64,000 nt of DNA from Lucinisca nassula (lineage: Eukaryota > Mollusca > Bivalvia > Lucinida > Lucinidae): assembly GCA_963580285.1 (NCBI GenBank), contig OY757010.1, forward strand, positions 74,008,858 to 74,072,857, read 5' to 3'. Shown here one piece after another: positions 41,041 to 49,021 of the stretch (positions within the stretch are counted from its first letter, which is position 1; every line of letters starts with the position of its first letter). The position numbers and the translations under genes were made by a program. Under the pieces are notes generated by a model, which made no database searches, was not told the origin of the DNA, and saw only the letters and a list, made by a program, of their open reading frames with translations.

Positions 41041-41714
41041 AAGTAAATACTGTAGACATTGATCAGACATCGCGTTCTGCGACACATAATCTGGGTCTAC
41101 ATTGTTTGCCAAACCTAACACATGATTCCTGACCAGATTCTATAGATAACCCTCGTACGCAACACAATGGTATCACAGCGATAAGAATAGCGCAGCTTTA
41201 TTCTATAAATTGGCGTTACCTGGATTTTCTACAGATCAGTAATAGTCACGTGGACAGCAACTACTTTGCTTAACGTTGGGTCAACTGACAAAACAATCGA
41301 CCCAAAAACTGTTATTATAATAATGATGGGTTATCTACATAATCCATCATCGACTTTACAAGCCTTAGAAGTAAATGAGTGATTACCTTGACCAAATATT
41401 CTCGTTCGTACGAGATTTTTTTTCTCGTTTGTACGAGAAAATTTCTCGTAGGAACGAGAAAAATTCTCGTTCGTACGAGAATTTTTCTCGTTCGTACGAG
41501 AATTTTTCTCGTTCCTACGCTAAAGTTTCTCGTTCATAGGAGATTTTTTCTCGTTTGAACTAGAAAATTTCTCGTTTGTACGCGAAAATTTCTCGTTTGT
41601 ACGAGAATATTTCTCGTTTGTACGAGAAAGTTTCTCGTTCGTACGAGAAATTTTCTCGTTTGTACGAGAAAATATATTTTTTTTCTCATCTTATTTTGAC
41701 CCTAGTAGGCTTTC
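41041..41714 (-). repeat. Right arm (outer part) of the large inverted repeat
   Basis: Inverse of 28779-29355. It contains GATAACCCTCGTACGCAACA, GTCACGTGGACAGCAACTAC, ATCATCGACTTTACAAGCC, the hairpin-unit array and finally TTTTGACCCTAGTAGGCTTT. It resumes directly after Naiad-like copy B. Confidence 0.85.
41401..41668. repeat. Array of 13 short hairpin units, CTCGT-N4-ACGAG
   Basis: Thirteen units of about 20 bp; the inner four bases vary (TCGT, TTGT, AGGA, TCCT). Longest array in the window and inverse partner of 28821-29005. One unit reads ACGCG, the counterpart of the CGCGT variants in the left arm. Confidence 0.92.
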
Positions 41715-41729
41715 GTACCTTTGCACACA

Positions 41730-42030
41730 GGCCCCCGCCCATAGGGGCTTGAAGAAATATATGGGCTGCATGATGCTTCCACGCGGAGCTGAATCCGGCC
41801 CGCACACTAGTACTGGTAAACAGCTTAGAGGATCTAATCCTGTCCAGGAACCGCGGTGCGAGGCGGACCGTCCATGCTAATAAACCCTACTGGTTTCATT
41901 GGGCGACAGGGCTTGAGATGTCATTTCATCTCAATGTCGGGTAAAAGTCCCACAAAATTGGAAGCAACGTCTCCAAAATGACCTTTACAGTGTTGACGGG
42001 GACGTTAAACCTCAAATCAAACAAACAAAC
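41730..42030 (+). mobile_element. SINE-like retroposon, full length
   Basis: GGCCCCCGCCCATAGGGGCT head to TTGACGGGGACGTTAAACCT and a CAAACAAACAAA tail. Adjoins the outer end of the inverted repeat's right arm. Confidence 0.82.
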
Positions 42031-42096
42031 AAAACCTTTGGACACATTTAACAATTTGTTGTTTTAGTGGGTCGGTTGTTTTTTAATCGACCTTAA

Positions 42097-42318
42097 CCCA
42101 TTCAGTACCAGAAACCCCTAAAGGGCTACCTTGGCAAACAGTGCAGGCTCAGATCAGACGCCGCAGAATGCGGCGTCTGATCAGGGCCTCCACTGTTTGC
42201 TAAAATTTCAGTCCATTTTCCAAATGAATTTTGAAGAAAACACAACCTGATACCCCTAAATCTTGAAATGGACTCCTGCTATATATAAGGAGGAAGTTTC
42301 CATTTGTTACAAAAAGGG
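42097..42318. mobile_element. piggyBac-type MITE
   Basis: TTAA at 42093-42096; the right target reads TAAA (42319-42322), one change from TTAA. Ends CCCATTCAGTACCAG and TTACAAAAAGGG. Central hairpin AGTGCAGGCTCAGATCAGAC around GCCGCAGAATGCGGC. Confidence 0.82.
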
Positions 42319-42368
42319 TAAAAGCTTCGAAGTAATCTAGACGCTTAATCCCTGCGAGTGTTCAAGTG

Positions 42369-42640
42369 GCCTCGGTAGCTCAGTCTGACTGGTGATCAGG
42401 AGGACACCGGTTCGATATCTGCCGGGGTCGACAACATTTTTTCGTGGAAATTAATCATGAAATCTTTTCTACGGTTATTCTCTCCGCGGTTCAAGAATTC
42501 TGGCGAAAGAATGTGCTCTGTACTGGATAACCGCTTTCGTATAAATCTGCCCAGGAAAAGTGTGGATAGGTAAACTGACCGGCTCAAAATGACCTAAATA
42601 GTTTTGATTGGGCCGTTAAACTCAAATCCAAATAAACATC
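42369..42640 (+). mobile_element. tRNA-derived SINE with AAATCAAA tail
   Basis: TGGCCTCGGTAGCTCAGTCT head (A box shortened), CTGGTGATCAGGAGGACAC, B box CGGTTCGATATCTGCC, body TCGTGGAAATTAATCATGAA to TGATTGGGCCGTTAAACTC. Uninterrupted head-to-body junction; reference for the split copy at 6009-6690. Confidence 0.82.
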
Positions 42641-42689
42641 AACGCGCACATTGGGTTTAGGAAGGTTATTTAATGCCACGCTACAGATT

Positions 42690-42992
42690 TGTTTGTTTGT
42701 TTGATTTGAGGTTTAACGTCCCCGTCAACACTGTTAAGGTCATTTTGGAGACGTTGCTTCTCGTTTTGTGGCACTTTTACCCGACATTGAGATGAAATGA
42801 CATCTCAAGCCCTGACGCCCAATGAAACCAATAGGGTTTATAAGCATGGACGGTCCGACACTCACACCGCTTTGCCTGGGCAGGCTTAGATCCTCTAAGC
42901 GGTTTACCAATACTCGTGTGTGGGTCGGTTTCAGCTCTGCGTGGGAGCATCGTGCGGACCATATATTTCTTCAAGCCCCGATGGGCGGGGGC
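42690..42992 (-). mobile_element. SINE-like retroposon, full length
   Basis: Minus strand: CCGCCCCCGCCCATCGGGGC head, full body, TTGACGGGGACGTTAAACCT and an AAACAAACAAAC tail at the left. Confidence 0.82.
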
Positions 42993-43055
42993 GGACCACG
43001 CTATAGAAGGCACAGCTATGTGTAAAGAGGGTTAAAAAGACATGGATTGTGCTCA

Positions 43056-43338
43056 TGGCATCACGAAAACGCATCTATATAATTTTGACCCCCTTGAACC
43101 CCACTTTTATATAGTAAACTGGGGTTTCCGGGGGTAAACCTTATTTTTCTTATTTCTGCTCTAAAATATAAATTGTGGGTACTCGTTAGAACCGCCTCGA
43201 TGAGGCGGTTCTAACGAGTGCCCACAATCTATATTTTGAGCAGATATAAGAAACATATCACAATATTTCATCATAAAATTTTCATTTTTTCGGCGATAAA
43301 GGTGGCAATGTATTTGTATAGGCGTGTTTGCATAATGG
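43056..43338. mobile_element. Foldback MITE, complete, with central palindrome
   Basis: Left end GGCATCACGAAAACGCATCT, right end ATAGGCGTGTTTGCATAATG. The central palindrome is ATTGTGGGTACTCGTTAGAA with its inverse across CCGCCTCGATGAGGCGG. Reference copy for 13137, 23960, 25785, 56360 and 61625. Intron 3. Confidence 0.8.
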
Positions 43339-43510
43339 GCAGATCAATAGCCGCTGATCGCGACGTCTGATCATGGTCTACACTTTTCGCTGAAAATACA
43401 GCAATTTAAGGGGATTGGGAACACCTGGCAGATTTTCCGCAATTTTTTAAAGGGAGACAACTTTCGGAACTTCCTGTTCGCCTTTCTATAAGCCCTGTCC
43501 CACTGAAAAA

Positions 43511-43577
43511 GGAGTCTACTCTTAAAGGAAAGAATTTGCTCCTCAGGAGCAAATTCTTTCCTTTAAGAGTTGACTCC
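43511..43577. repeat. 67-bp palindrome made of one minisatellite unit
   Basis: Arms of 33 bp (GGAGTCTACTCTTAAAGGAA, then AGAATTTGCTCCT) with one mismatch around a single C. The arm sequence is the unit of the 2-kb minisatellite at 650-2690. 177 bp before exon 4. Confidence 0.9.
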
Positions 43578-43754
43578 TATTGACATGGGAGACAAAAACA
43601 CTTTTGCAGGAGTTGCCTCCCCTGAAGGTGTTCCCATTCCCTTTAAGTATTAGAGATACAGTCTATATGAGTCTGTGTTTAGGACCATTTTCCCAGCATA
43701 TTCTCAGAGACAATCGACCCACCAGTGCCGTCAGTGTTTTTGTTTCTTTTTCAG

Positions 43755-43797
43755 GCAGTTTGTTACCAACTATAATACTGCCTTCAATATATCCCAG
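43755..43797 (+). CDS. L-xylulose reductase-like SDR, exon 4 (43 nt)
   Basis: Acceptor TTTCTTTTTCAG|GCAGTTT, donor TCCCAG|GTAAAT. A very short exon encoding the end of Leu102 and residues 103-116 (QFVTNYNTAFNISQ). Asn107 is the SDR catalytic-tetrad Asn that holds the proton-relay water. Flanked by introns of 16.2 and 17.6 kb. Phase agrees with exons 3 and 5, and the peptide aligns without a gap, so the call is secure despite its length. Confidence 0.88.
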
Positions 43798-43847
43798 GTA
43801 AATTGACTAAAATAATACAACCACAAAAATAAACTATACATAAAACA

Positions 43848-43900
43848 GAGCGCACACTTTGTTGACTACGTTATGTAGGCAACAAAGTGAGCGCTCGGTG
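43848..43900. repeat. Hairpin AGCGCACACTTTGTTG
   Basis: GAGCGCACACTTTGTTGAC faces GGCAACAAAGTGAGCGCTC around TACGTTATGTA, starting about 50 bp after exon 4. Confidence 0.75.
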
Positions 43901-43964
43901 GGCGCCCGTTTTGTTGAACGCACTTACTTATTGCATTGTCTTTCGCAAAACTTCTCAAGACGTA

Positions 43965-44370
43965 GGGACGAACTTGCGGCACGTCCTGTTTTGTGTGTGC
44001 CTTCTTGTCGCTAAGTCTTCCTTTGTGGGGTTGCTGGGAGAGATCCCGGTGCTGTGTATCTTCCGTTACAGGAGCGTCCAACAGATATTGACTTGCAGTT
44101 AGGTAAGGCCTGCAGTTTTTGCAGCAGGTAAGGGTTTGTGTTGGGGGTGCGGGCGGGGGAGGGGGGTGGGGGTGGGGGGGGGGGGGGGGGGGGGCAGTTT
44201 TGCATTATTTCCCTTGTTTCTTCACTTATAGTCACATTTCTCTTTTTCCCCTGTCCTTCTCTTTCATCTACTGTACTTTTTCTTCTTTCTCTTTTCTCCC
44301 ATTCTTTGGTAGAGGACACAAAATTAGCCACAGGATTTGACGTGTCTTAGATTCTGGCCTTGCCGTGGTG
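43965..44370 (+). repeat. Dispersed repeat, GGCCTGC..TTGCAGCAGGTAAGGGT family, with G-run
   Basis: CTTCTTGTCGCTAAGTC, TGCAGCAGGTAAGGGT, CTCTTTTCTCCC and GACACAAAATTAGCC occur in the same order as at 45160-45480 and 22980-23210. A G-rich tract (44153-44194) sits where the others have unique sequence. A possible intron-rich transposon remnant; function unknown. Confidence 0.6.
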
Positions 44371-44389
44371 TTGTTGCGTCTTTTCCCGG

Positions 44390-45120
44390 TGGCTTAACCC
44401 TTACCCTGCTGAATAAGTTAATTTAGCACACACATTGCTGATTGTATCAACCAATCCAGTTACTTGATATACTGTAATCATTCAATTCGCAAACTCGATG
44501 ATATGAGAAACAGTGTAGATTCTGATCAGATGGCTTCTGAACAACACTGTTTGCAAAGATAGGAGTTGTCGTGTTCAGCAGGATAAGGGTAAAGATGGCG
44601 GTGTTCTTAGATAGTCGCTTCTCCTATGCCACTGTTTTTGGGTCGATTGTTTATCAATCGAACCAAACTTACTTCCCGCCTGCTTTTGCCCACATGACTA
44701 TTGCTGACCATGTACAAAGCCAGATAACTGCAATTTATAACATCATTACTAATCATTAGTCGTCTCCTTGTGACGTCAGAGCGCTGCGTAAAGGCGCTGG
44801 TTATCTGTAAAATCTGGACTGGTCTGGTGTACAGGGTCATTGGCAAGATCAGATGCGAAATGCGGCGTCTGATCAGGACAAGAATTATTCCGCTTTTACA
44901 AGTTTATTCATAACACTTTTGTGTTTGATGCACCAAGGGTCCTCTGGTAAAAGACCACCTTTGGAACTGTTCAAAAGTGGTCTTAATATAGGAATTTTGC
45001 TGCATTTTGTAGAACTCTCTTCATTATAAGTGAATGCGAGGCATGACTATTCGTAAACTCCGGTTTTGAATTCTCTAGAAGATTTTGTTCCGCTGACCGT
45101 TTCCAGTGAGGGTAGGGTGG
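44390..45120. other. Intron 4 interval with small repeat fragments
   Basis: Contains a partial hairpin of the CAGTGTAGATTCTGATCAGA family (about 44510-44560), GCGGCGTCTGATCAGGAC near 44860 and a piece of the Tc1-type MITE (AAGACCACCTTTGGAACTG, 44950). Otherwise unassigned; no exon seen. Confidence 0.45.
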
Positions 45121-45159
45121 GGTGTTACTTTGCTTATTGAATTTGTGTGTTGATGCAAA

Positions 45160-45480
45160 TCTTTTTGTGTGCCTTCTTGACACTCTTTTAATTTTTCTTC
45201 TTTCGGCTAAGGTGTCATATATGGGTCATGTATCTTTTGTCACCTGGATATCCAACTTATATTGGCTTACATTTGGGCGGCCTGCTGTCCTTGCAGAAAG
45301 TTAGGGTGGGGGAATGTTTTTATTTCTTTGTTTCTTCACTTTCATTCGCTGGCGTCTTTCTCCCCTAGCCATTGCTTTTATCTCCTCTACTTTCTCTTCT
45401 GTCTCTTTTCTCCCCTTCCCTGGGAGACAACATAAAATGACCCATAAGGGTTGACGTGTCATTTAAACCCCAACACAATT
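45160..45480 (+). repeat. Dispersed repeat, GGCCTGCTGTCCTTGCAG family
   Basis: Third copy of the family at 22980-23210 and 43965-44370: TGTGTGCCTTCTTGACACTC, CCTGCTGTCCTTGCAG, CTCTTTTCTCCCC, GACAACATAAAATGACCC, GGGTTGACGTGTC. Confidence 0.6.
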
Positions 45481-45561
45481 AATTAACCGGTTGCTGTTTA
45501 CTGTTTGTAGTCTTAGTGGCTTTCCTGAGTAACCTTCACTTTGTATTTTGTTCCAGATTTA

Positions 45562-45845
45562 ATGGCCACCGCCCATCGGCGCTTTGATCAATATGATGCT
45601 TCCACGCAGAGTTGAACTGACTGCAAAAAAGAGTACTGGTAAACCACTTAAAGGGTCTAAGCCTGCCCAGGCAAAGTGATGCGAGTTGGACCGTCTCAAC
45701 ATATAAACCCTTTGGGTTTGATGGGGCGGCATGGCTTGAGATGTCATCCCATCTCAATGTTGCGTAAAAGTCCCACAGAATTGGAAGCAACGTCCCCAAA
45801 ATTGTTTAAATAGTGTTAAAGAGGTCATATATCTCAAACCAAACA
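45562..45845 (+). mobile_element. SINE-like retroposon, diverged
   Basis: CCGCCCATCGGCGCTTTG head, GAGTACTGGTAAACCAC, CATCCCATCTCAATGTTGCG, and a decayed tail TAAAGAGGTCATATATCTC. Older than its relatives. Confidence 0.72.
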
Positions 45846-45956
45846 AATTGTTCCAGATTTAGAACAAGCAAGATTCAGGCAGCCTTCACATCCACGAAGA
45901 AGAAATTGTATTTCGTGATTTCGTTATCGAGCCTCTACAGATATTGACCTATTATC

Positions 45957-47280
45957 ACGCCTACGGAACGATTGAATGCGTAACCATTGGGTAAGAGCGT
46001 GAAGCAATTAGAGCGACATCCGGTGAGGAATTAGATCGCGATAGCCTCGATAGCGCAGTGGTTAACGCGTTCAACTCATGATCGAGAGGTTGTGCGTTCG
46101 AATCCGGCACCCGGTATCGAGGTGTGTCCTTGGGCAAGACACGTAATGACACTGCCTCACTCCACCCAGGTGTAACTGGGTAGCAGTGGTGTAATAGTCA
46201 CTGCCTCTCTCTCGCGCGCGTGAAAAATATCAGGAATGAGTGTTCGAGAGGGATTAAATAAGCTTGAAGCTTCCATCGCAATCGAACTAAAAAAAAATAG
46301 TATAAACTAATTAGATCGCTAAAAAAGGTAAAGAAACTTTGCATTTTCTGTGTTTCATAAGTTATATAAATTTAACGGGGAAGTTATTTAAAAAACGGGG
46401 AATTACATTCAGGAGCCCATTGATATCGGCATCTTTGGAGTAAATACCAAATCCCGTACTTCACACATTTTGGCTAAATTTAGTTTCTCCTGCTGAAGGT
46501 GAACTGAAGCCTTAGAAAACCCGTGTTTTTTCGTGGTGTTTGTTACCTTTTATTCATTACTGCGCTTTGCTACAAGTTCAGCTTATTAACATGCACACAC
46601 AATAAACATATATGGTTGTGTGTGTTGTGGATATTTTGCCTGTCAATGCAGCTCTAGCGAGAAATCACCATGGAAAAGCTCGAAAATGGTTGGTTACGCA
46701 TTAGATCTATAGAAATGATAACACAACTTTCAACTATAAAGCGGATCTGTTTTGAACCATTTTTAGCCAACCTGATAAGCAGTGCGCTATTGATTCGATA
46801 ATGACAGTATTTTATGGAAACATTTTCAGTCTCCAGAATCATAGTACCGAATGAATTACACTGACTTTTACGCTGTGTTTGTTTTTATCAATGGTCCGGT
46901 AATTGCCTGCAATGAAATAAAACAGGTTTTGGAGTTTTCATTTCTGCGAAGAACTCCTCATCTGCCAAAATGTTCTGGTTAAGCATTAGATTGTCGGGTT
47001 GAGCATTCGATAACCAGAGGAGAAAATCACACCATTTGTAAATGCCAGCAGCTTACTACAATAAAAGGTGGTCTACACATGATTTCTAAATTGTGTTAAA
47101 ATCATCAGAGAAAGAAAACTGTGATGAAAAATACTTTTCTGGACAAGACCATTAAATGTCTGGGTATCATCCTTATCTGACCGAATGACGCACCGATTCA
47201 TAAATAAGAGGTCATTTCTTGCTTTTTTAGAAAACAAAATGGCCAGCTTACGCTTTGTAATGGCGATTAAATCTATATCG
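45957..47280 (+). repeat. Left arm of a ~1.05-kb inverted repeat spanning 14.4 kb
   Basis: Begins ACGCCTACGGAACGATTGAA and continues to GTAATGGCGATTAAATCT near 47275. The inverse is at 59325-60398. Shared landmarks include GTGAACTGAAGCCTTAGAAA, CAGGTTTTGGAGTTTTCATT and GGTCTTGTCCAGAA in opposite order. The left arm is longer because of the SINE at 46040-46308. No coding sequence recognised. Confidence 0.85.
46040..46308 (+). mobile_element. tRNA-derived SINE, 11-bp TSD, empty site known
   Basis: AATTAGATCGC at 46029-46039 and 46309-46319 is an exact duplication. The inverse arm at about 60315-60340 has the unoccupied site (GGTGAGGAATCAGATCGC, reading inverted), proving the insertion. Head CCTCGATAGCGCAGTGGTTA with B box GCGTTCGAATCC; then GTCCTTGGGCAAGACACG, a phrase common in mollusc and other V-SINE-like elements. 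Tail A-rich. Confidence 0.92.
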
Positions 47281-47364
47281 TGTTTCTATGGTCAAGCATT
47301 AGAGAGCCAGGTTGAGCATAAGACACTCATTGCATGATTATAAACTTGGTGCTTATAAAAAAAA

Positions 47365-47556
47365 GAAGTAAAGCAATGATCCGGAATCAATACAATTAAC
47401 CTACACCTCCCATCTGAGACATCAAACGGAAAGAAACATAAGCATGACGTAACTGGACCCTAATGGAAACAACAACAGAGGAGAGCCAAATGGACAGCTA
47501 CTTTCCCATAAAATGGCCAGCTGGCTATCAAAAATGTGATACATACAATCAGTGAC
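47365..47556 (-). mobile_element. Penelope/Naiad pseudo-LTR fragment, left of BEL insertion
   Basis: AGTAAAGCAATGATCCGGAA to GTGATACATACAATCAGTGAC matches the pseudo-LTR sequence near 36250-36460 and 40440-40650. It is cut at 47556 by the BEL element and resumes at 55953. Confidence 0.8.
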
Positions 47557-48651
47557 TGTTGGAGTCTGGTTCGAATGTCGATAGCTAAGTTTTCATTTTC
47601 CGCCTACATTTTTAAATTCACCTTTATCTGATGAAAACTGTTGATCACACCTGACATGTCATATCAATTGCTAGTTCTGTGGTCTAGGGTATGAACAAAA
47701 TTGCACGTTCAGCATTTCCCAAATTTGGCAAATCTATTTTTTATGCTCGTTTCTATGGGCAGAATCCTGAATTTGCATTGGTCGATTCCATAATTATTCA
47801 ATTTTACGTATGCGTTTCTGACCTAGGGACGTAAAACAGCCCACCCTTTCCGGCAGAAGTAAAGCGTTCCACGTAGAGAGAACACTTCTCATTTCGTATT
47901 TTCGTATGTTGAAATGGGGAATTTCGGCATCATTCAGTAAGTTTTACTTATTTATTTGTTTTAATTATTATTGTTTTGCCTGGAATCATATTGGCTGAAT
48001 AAAAGCCTCTGCGGTGCGGTGGTTACGCTGTTCGCCTCTTAAGCAGGCGGTCGCAGATACGATTCCCGGGCTTCTCAAGACTTTGGGATGAGCGTTTGAA
48101 CCGAGGACCCGTCTCCGTATGGCTCTAGCAGTTTGTGGAACGTAAACTGAAATACGCACTCATTTTGGCTGAATGCTTTATCTGTATAATGATAATGTTA
48201 TTCCATGATATGTTTTCTCACATTATAAACCCTTGACTCAATATTTGCTGAATATGATTTCTGTAGAAATGAATGATAATGTTAAATGACACACCTTTAG
48301 TATGCTTAGCCTATGTTTAGAGGAACAATTATGCATACTTTTCACCATAATGTTTATTGATATCCATGTCGACACGAAACGTTGGCTCAACGATGATTCA
48401 GCGTTGAGTGCCTGCTTGGATATTGTAGTGCATTACATGTACTTGAATATTTGTTATTGCTATGTTATAATTGTGCATTTGTAACTTGCAGATAACCGTC
48501 GTCATCGTGAATACGTTCCGTCGGCGTCAGAGATGTTGAGACGTTGTCGTAGAGACGTAGAGCCTTTTATGTGTATTAAATGGTGAAACGACGCGTGTAT
48601 TGACTGTTGTTCTGTCCCCATATTTTAAGCAGTTTGGGTCAAATTGCTACA
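47557..48651 (+). repeat. 5' LTR of the BEL/Pao element
   Basis: 1095 bp, TGTTGG to CTACA. Contains a 164-bp tRNA-derived SINE (48001-48164). AATAAA at 47997-48002 and ATTAAA near 48577 are possible polyadenylation signals. Differs from the 3' LTR by single bases, for example ATAT/ATGT near 47663 and TGTCGAC/TGTTGAC near 48369. Confidence 0.93.
48001..48164 (+). mobile_element. tRNA-derived SINE embedded in the 5' LTR
   Basis: TTGGCTGAAT at 47991-48000 and 48165-48174 is the target duplication. Head AAAAGCCTCTGCGGTGCGGT with A box, B-box region AGATACGATTCCCGGGC, body GACCCGTCTCCGTATGGC and end ACGCACTCA. An old, diverged member of the ACTCACTCAC SINE family. Confidence 0.88.
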
Positions 48652-48850
48652 GTTATTGAATGCTGAAGTCATGACGTGAGATCAACGTTGAGTTATTGAA
48701 TGCTGAAGTCATGACGTGAGATCAACGTTGAGTTATTGAATGCTGAAGTATGACGTGACATCAACGTTGAATTATTGAATGGAGAATTTGGTGGTAGACC
48801 AACGTTCAGCTATTGATTGATGAAGTTGATATATGATCAAAGTTGTGTTA
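48652..48850 (+). repeat. BEL leader: 40-bp tandem repeats
   Basis: Directly after the 5' LTR: two identical 40-bp units (48652-48691, 48692-48731; GTTATTGAATGCTGAAGTCA, then TGACGTGAGATCAACGTTGA), a 39-bp third unit to 48770 and two degenerate ones. The tRNA primer-binding site is normally here; no clear tRNA 3' complement was recognised. Confidence 0.85.
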
Positions 48851-49021
48851 GTGAATGTGTAGTTGACGTAGTTTCGATGTTGAACCATCGACAGTGCTTG
48901 TGATATACACGTTCTAATGGATTACTCCATGCTGATTGGAGTTTGATAACGAAAATTCGGCGTGTTGTGTAACGATCGATAAGATTTAAATCAACAGGAA
49001 GTTTCTTAGAATTTGTACGCA

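Noticed and set aside
44119..44350. Glycine- or proline-rich frames around 44.15 kb
   Set aside because: Produced by a G-run and its complement; no other support.
48302..48484. 60-codon frame present in both BEL LTRs
   Set aside because: No domain; identity follows from LTR duplication and gives no evidence of coding.
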